DNA from: Rhodopirellula sp. | GTDB taxonomy: Bacteria > Planctomycetota > Planctomycetia > Pirellulales > Pirellulaceae | Direction of reading: 5' to 3' | DNA: 9,027 nucleotides | NCBI GenBank assembly: GCA_002712845.1 | Contig: PAUV01000024.1 | Span: 6,234-15,260, forward strand | Shown here: piece after piece, positions 1-6,188 of the stretch | Numbering within the stretch: position 1 is the first letter of the stretch | Layout of the letters: every line of letters begins with the position of its first letter | The notes under the pieces: model-generated | The model's database searches: none | What the model was told of the DNA's origin: nothing | What the model saw: only the letters and a program-made list of their open reading frames with translations | Made by a program: the position numbers and the translations under genes

Positions 1-392
1 GTGGCAAGAAAGACGACATTGGCGTCGCTATCCATGACCGACTGATACGCCTCAAGCCCCTCGTATCGTCGACCCACGCAATCGACCTTGTCTGAGTGCA
101 TACTCTTGATTGATCGGTAGGACTTCTGAAGGTTGCTGCCGAAGGCGTCTGCCATGGCAACGAGTTTGACTCCCCCGTCCCCCGCGTTGAGCGCCTGAAT
201 CGTTGCAGCTGTTCCTCGACCACCACAGCCAATCAGCCCAATCTTGATGGTGTCACTGCCAATGACATGTGCTGATTGGGCAACACTTAAGGTGCTACCC
301 CCAATCGCACCACCAGCCAGCATCATGCTGCCATTCTTGATGAAATTGCGTCGAGTCGGCGTGGTGCCGGCAGATGAATGTTGTGACTTCAC
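1..392 (-). CDS. Gfo/Idh/MocA family oxidoreductase, Tat-exported (C-terminal part outside window)
   Basis: Reading leftward from a GTG at 392-390, an open frame runs off the left edge, giving about 130 residues. Residues 13-18 are TRRNFI, a twin-arginine signal, followed by a short hydrophobic stretch (about 22-40) ending near SVAQSA, so export through Tat is likely. Residues 49-61 form the first Rossmann strand and NAD(P)-binding loop (IKIGLIGCGGRGT), and about 77-82 read LVAMAD, the usual second strand with an acidic residue at its end. The last visible part (NVVFLAT) fits the family's 'DVVxIAT' strand. Planctomycetes carry many such exported dehydrogenase-like proteins, often linked to carbohydrate or inositol metabolism; the substrate cannot be told here. 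The GTG start is chosen because it puts RR at residues 14-15; no clear Shine-Dalgarno precedes it, and a further upstream GTG in frame is possible. Confidence 0.85.
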   Translation of the reverse strand, partial: MKSQHSSAGTTPTRRNFIKNGSMMLAGGAIGGSTLSVAQSAHVIGSDTIKIGLIGCGGRGTAATIQALNAGDGGVKLVAMADAFGSNLQKSYRSIKSMHSDKVDCVGRRYEGLEAYQSVMDSDANVVFLA

Positions 393-652
393 GGTTGTCT
401 GTTGGGGGCAGGTTAACAGGTGGGGGTAGGCATCAGTGGTAGCGTGACGCTTGTTGCAGCACACGCATCTTCGGTAACGCTCGCATGCCGCGAGGGTATG
501 AATTCAGGTTGCCACGGTTCCGGCGGTGATCTGGTGCGCCGAATCCGTCATCTCGCATTCTCTCGGATTCTGAGCAGTGGGGATCTCACGTTGCCGCCTC
601 AATTCTAACGTCGTCCTTAGTCTAAAGGGGCGTTTATATTGTTGCCAGCTTT

Positions 653-2173
653 TTATCTTTGACGAGTCTCCTTGGGATCGACATAGATAGGCTCCGGAAG
701 GGTTTCCGGACGCCACAATACGGTGGCCTCAATGATTGAATCTGGTGGTTGTACGATCTCGCCCTTTTCTTTCTTCTTGCTTGGATCGACACGACGAAGG
801 CGGGAAATCGCATTCATACCCTTGGTTACGCGTCCGAACACAGTCTGCTTTTCGGAAGCGGAAACTAACGGTAACAACAGAATTGTGAATTGACTGCTTG
901 CAGAATCGGGGAAAAAGTTACCCGATTCGTCTTCGGGAATCTTTGCCATCAGCAAGGAACCACGTAACCCATGACGTACGCCCTCGCGTTGGTGTTCGTC
1001 CTTTAAATATTGCCCTGAATTCCCCAGTCCATCGCCGTTGGGGTCTCCCGTCAATGCGAGCATGTCTTGAATCACGACTAGAAAGTCGAGGCCATCGTAA
1101 AATCCACTCTCTACAAGCTTGATGAAGTGGGAAACTGCTGACGGAGCTTGATTGATGTAAAGCTCGACTTCAACATCACCTTGGGTCGTTTTCAGATTAA
1201 CTCGTGGCAACTTGTTGTCTGTTGCTTGCTGCTCTTGCTTGCGAATTTCCATTTCCTCATTGAACTGCTTCTCGTGCTCGTCCAAAAAGAAGCTGAGGGC
1301 GCCATCTGTTTCATTGAATTCCTTGTCACCTAAGACTTCGGGCTTCGTCAGGACTTTATAGATCTTTCGCGCGGTGTCGAATTGTCCCGTTGTCATGGCG
1401 GATCTCGCTGCTGCCTTCCAGACGTACTCAAGCTGTGAGTTATTGTCCATCAGAAAGGTTGCACCTTGCAGCGTGGCAATGTCATAAATGCTGTTCTCAA
1501 AGCGATGTTGGATCATCGTCACCAGAAATGTGATCGCATCTTCGTTGTATTCACCCATCATGGTGAGTGCCAAAGCGGTGTCGTAATGTTCGTCCAGTCG
1601 CTGCTGCACATCGTCGCGTTGCTCGAAAAACAACTGCCTTGCAGCAGGAGTGCGGACGTCGTGGTTCAGATAACGAACGAAGGTCGCGCGTTGGTCGGCA
1701 ACTGCCTTCACCAGATTGGCTCGGGACTTTTTGTAGGCAGCCGCTCGCTTGTCCAGTTCGGCGACGTATTCGGGATCCTTCAACAACTCCTCGCGATACT
1801 CTTCAGGAGTCATCTCACTAGTTGCTCCGGCGTCCTGCACACCAGCAGCAGGAAGAATGCCCGGCACCGTTGAAATGCCCGGCACTGCCGGAAGCCCCGG
1901 CACTGTTGGTGGCGTTGGTGCATCGGTCTCGGATGCGGGGGCCACGGGTGAAAGATCGGCCTCAGGTGACGACTGCTTAGCCTTACCAGTGGAGTCTGTT
2001 TCCGTGGATTCGGGATTGCTGGAAGCTGAACTGCTATCCCCCGTCGCGGGATTCTGTGCGGCCGGCTGACCCGTTACTGACTCTTGGGCGACGGCCGATA
2101 GCGGCAGGCCACTGGCTGCGATCACGCAAACCAGTGTCACTGCAGAAAAAAAAGAGCGGGCAAGCCAAATCAT
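653..2173 (-). CDS. Exported protein with degenerate cyclophilin-type (peptidyl-prolyl isomerase-like) C-terminal domain
   Basis: Numbered from ATG 2173, the protein has 506 residues. Residues 1-30 form a Sec signal peptide (MIWLAR, hydrophobic core, SAVAQ cleavage site). Residues 31-115 are Ser/Thr/Pro-rich low-complexity sequence with VPG repeats at 90-107. Residues 118-320 are predicted mostly helical and charged, with a TPR-like patch near 264-275 (GQFDTARKIYKV). Residues 324-488 match the cyclophilin fold: VNLKTTQGDVEVELY, the GFYDG turn, GDPNGDGLGNSG, SSQF and VFGRV. The isomerase active site is largely replaced: FHRVI is FLVVI (365-366), and the positions of human CypA F60, M61, Q63, F113, W121 and H126 are M, L, L, T, S and Q; only Gln111 is kept (Q428). 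It may be a binding or scaffold protein at the cell envelope rather than an enzyme. An in-frame GTG at 2251 would add 26 residues before the signal peptide, so ATG 2173 is preferred. Confidence 0.85.
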   Translation of the reverse strand: MIWLARSFFSAVTLVCVIAASGLPLSAVAQESVTGQPAAQNPATGDSSSASSNPESTETDSTGKAKQSSPEADLSPVAPASETDAPTPPTVPGLPAVPGISTVPGILPAAGVQDAGATSEMTPEEYREELLKDPEYVAELDKRAAAYKKSRANLVKAVADQRATFVRYLNHDVRTPAARQLFFEQRDDVQQRLDEHYDTALALTMMGEYNEDAITFLVTMIQHRFENSIYDIATLQGATFLMDNNSQLEYVWKAAARSAMTTGQFDTARKIYKVLTKPEVLGDKEFNETDGALSFFLDEHEKQFNEEMEIRKQEQQATDNKLPRVNLKTTQGDVEVELYINQAPSAVSHFIKLVESGFYDGLDFLVVIQDMLALTGDPNGDGLGNSGQYLKDEHQREGVRHGLRGSLLMAKIPEDESGNFFPDSASSQFTILLLPLVSASEKQTVFGRVTKGMNAISRLRRVDPSKKKEKGEIVQPPDSIIEATVLWRPETLPEPIYVDPKETRQR

Positions 2174-2312
2174 GGAAATCGCGGGGGGGTGTGAGAACTT
2201 GGAATCCGTCAGTGATACGCTCGTGCTGGCACTTACGTTCGTTTGATTCACCCCAATATTCTGATGGAAAAACCGTTCTTGCGGGATGGTGCTGAATTTC
2301 CCACTTGGCGGG

Positions 2313-2318
2313 TATACT
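2313..2318 (+). promoter_or_regulatory. Candidate -10 element for rsmD (TATACT), possibly giving a leaderless mRNA
   Basis: In the 151-base divergent gap before rsmD, TATACT matches the sigma-70 -10 consensus at 5 of 6 positions and ends 6 bases before the chosen ATG at 2325. Transcription from it would begin at or next to the start codon. No good -35 sequence stands 16-18 bases upstream, and no Shine-Dalgarno precedes the ATG. This is a weak call. Confidence 0.25.
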
Positions 2319-2324
2319 TATGAA

Positions 2325-3023
2325 ATGAATTTTCCCAAAAAACAAAATACACGCCGCACGAAGAGCGGCGGGGCTGCCAAGTCGTCAGGTTCAACCAAGC
2401 CCAAGCACGCAGGTGGGGCCAAGCCAAGCAAACCTACCAAGCTCCGCGTGATCGGAGGCGATATGCGGGGCAGAATCATCCACTATCACGGGGAAGAGTT
2501 CACGCGGCCGATGAAGGACAATATCCGGGAAAACCTGTTCAACATTCTAGGAAAGGCGGTCAAGGGCGCGATTTGCTTTGATATGTTCGCCGGAACTGGT
2601 GCAATGGGATTTGAGTCTCTTAGCCGCGGCGCCGTTTCAGCAGTATTGGTCGAGCAGAATCGGCAAGCCGTCAAGTTCATCAACAAAACGGCTGACACGC
2701 TTGATATCCAGTCGCGGCTTCGGGTGGTCACCGGAGACAGCTTTCGGCTGGCAGGGAATCTACTCGAACCACCCCAAGACGATACGCCGTGGATCGTGTT
2801 TCTCTGTCCACCCTATATTCTCTGGGAAGAATCGCTCGAACAGTTGAACCACATCATTCAACTGACGCTCGACAATGCTCCTCCTGGTAGCGTGCTGGTT
2901 GCTGAGACTGAAAAAAAATTCGATGCAACCAAGTTGCCACCGGGAGAATGGGACTTTCGCGAGTACGGTGGCACTCGCTTAGCCTTCATCGAACCCGCCA
3001 TGAAATGTGGGCTGCGGATGTGA
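2325..3023 (+). CDS. rsmD: 16S rRNA (guanine(966)-N(2))-methyltransferase RsmD family
   Basis: RsmD uses S-adenosylmethionine to methylate N2 of G966 (E. coli numbering) in 16S rRNA during 30S assembly. The 232-residue protein starts with a lysine-rich tail (residues 5-39), then follows the family order: LRVIGGDMRGR (40-50), TRPMKDNIRENLFNIL (60-75), the SAM-binding motif CFDMFAGTGAMGFESLSRGA (84-103) and an acidic residue ending strand 2 (E110). The catalytic motif, normally (D/N)PPY, reads CPPY at 161-164. Without the tail, the length is normal for the family. The ATG at 2325 is preferred over an in-frame ATG at 2286, because the intervening 13 residues do not resemble the family and contain the candidate -10. 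It is divergent from the cyclophilin-like gene and no gene follows closely. The family is clear; whether the altered motif changes target or activity is open. Confidence 0.88.
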   Translation: MNFPKKQNTRRTKSGGAAKSSGSTKPKHAGGAKPSKPTKLRVIGGDMRGRIIHYHGEEFTRPMKDNIRENLFNILGKAVKGAICFDMFAGTGAMGFESLSRGAVSAVLVEQNRQAVKFINKTADTLDIQSRLRVVTGDSFRLAGNLLEPPQDDTPWIVFLCPPYILWEESLEQLNHIIQLTLDNAPPGSVLVAETEKKFDATKLPPGEWDFREYGGTRLAFIEPAMKCGLRM

Positions 3024-3295
3024 TCAGAAGCGTGAACTGACCGCGTGCCGTGAGCTTTTCGCTGACCCTTCGGGGGCTGGTTTGCCAGCTGGCGCGAGGA
3101 AACCTGATTTCGGTGTATCCTGCAGGACTCTTTCTCAGTGGCGCCATATATAGTGGAATTCCAGTTCCCTGCTTTTCCTACTCTGCCTGTTTTTACTCCA
3201 CGGAGTCCTCGGACTTGATTTCGTGTCTGGCAATGTAGTATCACCGAGAGGTTGGTTGAAGGTTCTGGCCCGGTACTCAGACGCTGTGATTCGTA

Positions 3296-3586
3296 ATGTC
3301 ACGTTTTTTCTTCGGCATGTTGACTGGTGCGGCAATTCTCTACGTCGGGATGCACTTCCATTTCGTACGAGGTGATGGCGGAGTTTTTCTGGTTCCGAAA
3401 ACAGAGAGCACGCTTTCAGATGTCTACGTGGACATTCGCGATTTTCGACTCGATCACTGGAAAGCTCACAAGCCTTTGGCTCAGGCGATCATGGCTAGTA
3501 ACCAAAAGCATCTGGCACAAGAAACGCCTCCCCTCGCATTTCGTGACACGGTCGAAGATGTCGTCAGTGGGTTGTTGAGTCGGTAA
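3296..3586 (+). CDS. Small single-pass membrane protein, function unknown
   Basis: The 96-residue product has an N-terminal hydrophobic segment (about 3-24, FFFGMLTGAAILYVGMHFHF) that is either a membrane anchor or an uncleaved signal. A mostly soluble tail of about 70 residues follows, containing LVPKTESTLSDVYVDIRDF and a basic/amphipathic part (HWKAHKPLAQAIM). I recognise no enzymatic motif. The composition is coherent: codon use is normal, the hydrophobic segment sits directly at the start codon, and no longer overlapping frame competes. It lies alone, 272 bases after rsmD and 482 before the next gene, so context gives no function. From memory, small proteins with this general pattern are common in Pirellulales; that has not been checked here. 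Confidence 0.65.
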   Translation: MSRFFFGMLTGAAILYVGMHFHFVRGDGGVFLVPKTESTLSDVYVDIRDFRLDHWKAHKPLAQAIMASNQKHLAQETPPLAFRDTVEDVVSGLLSR

Positions 3587-4068
3587 ACAGACTTGGCTGG
3601 ATTAATTGCACGCGGGATTTGTGTGCGGGCACACATCTGACGCTTTCGAGTGCTGCCATGAGTTGAAGCAGGTTGCGTGTTCCGGCAGTTTGCCTCCCCA
3701 CTCCACGATGCTTGGTTCATTTGGGCTGATTTTCTGGTGATGGCAAACGCTTTCAGTCCTCAGCTAGTGGCGATGTAATCGTCAATCGTGTCACGAACTG
3801 CATTGGAGTCATGATTGACGTTCCACGCGTCACTGTTCTCCCATGCATGATCGTTCTTTTCTGCAGCATTGCGCCATGGCTTGCATGCTGTCGTCTTTGG
3901 GATTCGGTCGAGTTGCCAGCGTTGTTAGACCGATTGCCCTCTAAGTAGGGAACTTCCAAACAGCGTCTATAACCTCCCGCCGCCTTCATCTTTTGTTGCC
4001 TTCAAGTCACCCATCGCTGACGTTTGTACGCACGAGGACCAAGTTGGCAGCATAGGAACTCCGTAACC
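3587..4068. other. 482-base gap between two small membrane-protein genes; no gene recognised
   Basis: No open frame here has convincing protein character and no tRNA or other known RNA is recognised. The clearest structure is the hairpin at 3620-3635, shortly after the stop at 3586. An AGGAA at 4054-4058, 10 bases before ATG 4069, is a plausible ribosome binding site for the following gene. Confidence 0.5.
3620..3635. other. Short perfect hairpin (TGTGTG-cggg-CACACA)
   Basis: Six perfect pairs enclose a four-base loop, 34 bases after the stop codon at 3586. It could be part of a transcript end, but no T-run follows, so it is not called a terminator. Confidence 0.35.
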
Positions 4069-4356
4069 ATGTCCATGTATCGCAATCGTTACTTTCTAGC
4101 AGGCATCCTATTAATCTTGCTGGGAATTCAATTTCGGATGGTCGACTCGTTTGTGTTGAACGAGCACACGACTCGAGCTCTCGCCCGCGTGTCGAAAACC
4201 GGAGCGGTCGCCGACACGTCCAGCATGAGTTCAATGATGCTGGGAATCCATCCCAATCCGACAAAACGTGTTGAGCCACCGCGATGGCTTGGATTGGCAA
4301 TGATTGCCATGGGAGCGATTGTCAGCTTTCATGCCATTGCGATGCCCAAAACCTGA
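4069..4356 (+). CDS. Small two-pass membrane protein, function unknown
   Basis: Numbered from ATG 4069, the product has 95 residues. It has two hydrophobic segments, about 8-26 (YFLAGILLILLGIQF) and 73-92 (WLGLAMIAMGAIVSFHAIAM). Between them is a roughly 45-residue polar loop rich in Ser, Thr and Met, with a short PNPTKRVEPP stretch just before the second segment. No catalytic or ligand-binding motif is visible. AGGAA at 4054-4058 supports this start; an upstream in-frame ATG at 4024 would add 15 non-family-like residues, and ATG 4075 is a further alternative. No gene lies close enough to suggest an operon. The two-helix layout resembles many small envelope proteins of unknown role. Confidence 0.65.
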   Translation: MSMYRNRYFLAGILLILLGIQFRMVDSFVLNEHTTRALARVSKTGAVADTSSMSSMMLGIHPNPTKRVEPPRWLGLAMIAMGAIVSFHAIAMPKT

Positions 4357-4457
4357 CGCTGGCGGACGGCATTGCGTACAGAAGAGTGCCACAGCCATCA
4401 GTCGGATCTTCGAGCGTTTTCTGTGTGCGATCGGTACGCAGTTTCCGACACCGGTGA

Positions 4458-4490
4458 TTGTGGGGTCTCAAGAAAATGAGATCCGCACAA
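4458..4490. other. Long hairpin between 4356 and 4842
   Basis: Bases 4458-4469 (TTGTGGGGTCTC) pair with 4478-4490 (GAGATCCGCACAA), giving 12 pairs with one bulged G (4485) and one G-T pair around an eight-base A-rich loop. It lies about 100 bases after the stop at 4356. No T-run follows on plus; a terminator or processed RNA stem is possible. Confidence 0.45.
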
Positions 4491-4604
4491 GTTAACGTGG
4501 TAATTAAGTGGGTGTTAGGCGGAGTCTGTTGCCATCGGCCGTTTGCCTCGCTGAAATGTCAGAATAATTAACGCGTCTGGCTGTGAAGATTGTTTTTATC
4601 ATTT

Positions 4605-4639
4605 AGTGGTAGCGGTCCACCCTCCGACCGGACGCCACT
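4605..4639. other. Bulged stem-loop, first of a tandem pair
   Basis: AGTGG at 4605-4609 pairs with CCACT at 4635-4639. CG (4613-4614) and TCC (4616-4618) then pair with GGACG (4630-4634), leaving bulges and an 11-base loop. It is immediately followed by the stronger stem at 4641. Confidence 0.35.
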
Positions 4640-4640
4640 C

Positions 4641-4689
4641 GGATCGATCGCGTGCAGATATCTCCCTCCCGTCTGCACGCGACCGTTCC
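4641..4689. other. Strong inverted repeat with perfect 11-base arms
   Basis: TCGCGTGCAGA (4648-4658) and TCTGCACGCGA (4672-4682) are perfect reverse complements separated by 13 bases. The flanks GGATCGA (4641-4647) and CCGTTCC (4683-4689) add five pairs with two mismatches. It is the strongest inverted repeat in the window. It could fold as an RNA stem upstream of the gene at 4842 or act as a protein-binding site. Confidence 0.5.
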
Positions 4690-4841
4690 TACCCGCAAAG
4701 TCGATGTGAAGGCTTTGCGAGTTTGTGTCTGTTTTGCGTTAGTGGCAACCAGAGTTTCACTGCGAAACAGGCTGAACCAGCAGCACCGGATTTCACTACT
4801 GTCTGTCTATCGCATTACACCGATTCGATTGGTTATCAGTC

Positions 4842-5555
4842 ATGGGTTCACTTTTAAATAGCGCACAGCTCTCGTGGAAAGTCAGCGCGGGGCGACAATT
4901 CCATCTTCACTTGTCCCCTGTCGCAACTTGCCTGCTAACCGGATTCGTTCTCAGTTCATTCGTTTGCCTTTCCTGCACGTCGGCTGGTCGTATCAATGCT
5001 GCTGAGCCGCAAAGTGCAGCGAAAGTTGCCTTGCAGGGTGATGGACGATTTCTCGGCTACAAGAGACTTCGAGAGGGGGCGAGGGTCCCTGCAACCTTAG
5101 GCACTGTGGTCGCTTTGGGGCCTCGGAGATGGGCCTTCGTTCCGGCAGCAGCACCTGTCTTGGATTCTGTCCAGCCTGTGACTGAGTCTGAATCGGTGGA
5201 GATCGCCGTTACCCAGCAGGGGGGAACCGTGGCACGTCGTGTGGATTCCGTCACGCTCTCGACCGAAGTTCCAGCAACCCATAATCGCGGCGATCGTAGT
5301 CGTGCAGACGCAGCCGCGTTCACATTGCAAGACACCGTTAGCTCCGAGGCAAGTGAGAATAACAGTGAGCATATCGTTCTGATTACCGAGAATCTGATGC
5401 TGCAACGGATCGTTCAGGCGATCAGGAAAGATGAGCTCGATAGTTTGTGGCAGATTACGGGGCGGGTGACGGAGTACTTTGGGGAGAATCGCCTGACCAT
5501 TTTGACTGCCCAAAGAGGGCAGGCGAAGCAGCTGCCGCCCGCAGCGAAACGCTGA
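4842..5555 (+). CDS. Secreted or membrane-anchored protein of unknown function
   Basis: The 237-residue product has a long N-terminal signal: a basic stretch (K13, R18), a hydrophobic core at about 24-48 and a likely cleavage near INAAEP (51-56). The Cys-containing LSCTSAG does not fit a lipobox. Residues 66-101 form a compact block (GDGRFLGYKRLREG, then VALGPRRWAFVP). A Ser/Thr/Val-rich linker follows to about 175. The C-terminal block at 182-225 combines a helix (ENLMLQRIVQAIRKDELDSL) with WQITGRVTEYFGENRLTIL, which looks like beta strands. I do not recognise the family; the two end blocks look conserved and the linker variable. No Shine-Dalgarno is obvious and no other in-frame ATG offers a better start. 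The product probably acts in the periplasm or cell envelope. Its gene has an upstream region with strong hairpins. Confidence 0.65.
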   Translation: MGSLLNSAQLSWKVSAGRQFHLHLSPVATCLLTGFVLSSFVCLSCTSAGRINAAEPQSAAKVALQGDGRFLGYKRLREGARVPATLGTVVALGPRRWAFVPAAAPVLDSVQPVTESESVEIAVTQQGGTVARRVDSVTLSTEVPATHNRGDRSRADAAAFTLQDTVSSEASENNSEHIVLITENLMLQRIVQAIRKDELDSLWQITGRVTEYFGENRLTILTAQRGQAKQLPPAAKR

Positions 5556-5652
5556 ATGATGCCTTCGAAGCCGTGATTTAACGGTTGCGTAAACTGATCT
5601 GCAGCGAATCCCCTGATTTGCAGTTTCCCTCGGGCTGCGACGGCGTGCCACG

Positions 5653-5681
5653 TTGTCGTTTCAAGGGCTAAATGCTAGCAT
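5653..5681 (+). promoter_or_regulatory. Candidate sigma-70-type promoter for the STAS gene, overlapping a perfect palindrome
   Basis: TTGTCG (5653-5658) and TAGCAT (5676-5681) are 17 bases apart, each matching consensus at 4 of 6 positions, about 80 bases before ATG 5763. The -10 half lies within the perfect ten-base palindrome ATGCTAGCAT (5672-5681), a possible operator. This is a pattern match only. Confidence 0.3.
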
Positions 5682-5762
5682 GTTGTTGCTGCAGGACGGG
5701 GTGCTCGCAAGGAAATGCGAAGCACGTGATCTCGCTCTGCTACTGTCCTCGAAACAGGCACA

Positions 5763-6128
5763 ATGGGCGGATTCATGAGTCAGGTGGAAGTTGGCAAGAC
5801 CGGGTTCAGTGGCACGTGTCGGGTGGTATCTATGACCCACAAAACCCTCAATGCGACCGGTGCTGTTGCGGAGTGCATGGGGATTTTGGCCGAACTCGGG
5901 CAGGAAACTGCCACTGGCTGCTCAGTACCATCGCTGTTCGTCGATATGTCAGAGATCGATCGTATCACAAGCGAGGGTTTGAACGAACTCATTGGGCTAA
6001 ACAGCGAGGCTCGTGCTCAGGGCGTCACAATTCAATTGCTCGACGTTTGCCCCAGTGTTCGGGACGTCTTTAAACTGACGAGGCTCGAAAGGATGTTTGA
6101 GTTCGGAACCATCGCTTCGATGGATTGA
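5763..6128 (+). CDS. STAS-domain protein (anti-sigma factor antagonist-like)
   Basis: The 121-residue product is a single small STAS fold. It matches from about 57 onward: SLFVDMSEIDRITSEGLNELIGL (57-79), then QGVTIQLLDVCPSVRDVFKLTRLERMFEF (86-114), the usual order of strand, phospho-loop, helix, strand, helix with 'L-x-R-M-F' near the end. In SpoIIAA/RsbV-type antagonists the loop reads DS(S/T)G and its first Ser is phosphorylated by an anti-sigma kinase; here it reads TSEG (69-72), keeping that Ser but with Thr before and Glu after. Such proteins release sigma factors or act in other partner switches. No kinase, phosphatase or sigma factor is visible nearby, so the partner is unknown. ATG 5775 is an alternative start; neither has a clear Shine-Dalgarno. 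It converges with pheS, 60 bases apart. Confidence 0.8.
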   Translation: MGGFMSQVEVGKTGFSGTCRVVSMTHKTLNATGAVAECMGILAELGQETATGCSVPSLFVDMSEIDRITSEGLNELIGLNSEARAQGVTIQLLDVCPSVRDVFKLTRLERMFEFGTIASMD

Positions 6129-6144
6129 ACTCGGATTTACCGCC

Positions 6145-6187
6145 CTGACCGTCGCAGACCGAATCGCGAGCGGTCGTTTCAGGTCAG
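6145..6187. terminator. Possible bidirectional terminator between STAS gene and pheS
   Basis: In the 60-base gap between two convergent genes, CTGACC (6145-6150) pairs with GGTCAG (6182-6187), and inside it GACCG (6157-6161) pairs with CGGTC (6171-6175). The position suits termination of both transcripts, but no clear T-run follows on either strand. Confidence 0.35.
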
Positions 6188-6188
6188 C

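Larger units (their letters stand above)
4357..4841. other. 485-base gap rich in inverted repeats; no gene recognised
   Basis: Short open frames here look non-coding. The gap holds three strong inverted repeats: a bulged 12-pair stem at 4458-4490, and two adjacent stem-loops at 4605-4639 and 4641-4689, preceded by a T-rich stretch near 4590-4604. No stem is followed by a T-run, so they are not classic Rho-independent terminators. They lie between the two-pass membrane gene and the secreted-protein gene starting at 4842 and could be untranslated leader, small RNA or DNA-level elements. Confidence 0.5.

Noticed and set aside
504..716. Open frame on minus overlapping the end of the cyclophilin-like gene
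   Set aside because: It lies in another frame of the real gene and the spacer and has no protein-like pattern.
1466..2069. Several plus-strand open frames inside the cyclophilin-like gene
   Set aside because: They are antisense to a well-supported coding region and show no domain or signal features.
3195..3215. Overlapping short inverted repeats (ACTCC/GGAGT and AGTCC/GGACT)
   Set aside because: Real stems would be only four pairs, too weak to claim regulation before the gene at 3296.
3753..3989. Open frame on minus in the gap before 4069
   Set aside because: Composition is unconvincing, there is no start signal and no recognisable motif.
4606..4861. Two plus-strand open frames covering the hairpin region
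   Set aside because: Their start regions are the inverted repeats themselves and the sequence lacks protein-like character.
5591..5626. Inverted repeat AAACTG/CAGTTT with inner CTGCA/TGCAG after the secreted-protein gene
   Set aside because: The two pairings share bases and exclude each other, the loop is long and no T-run follows, so it is not called a terminator.
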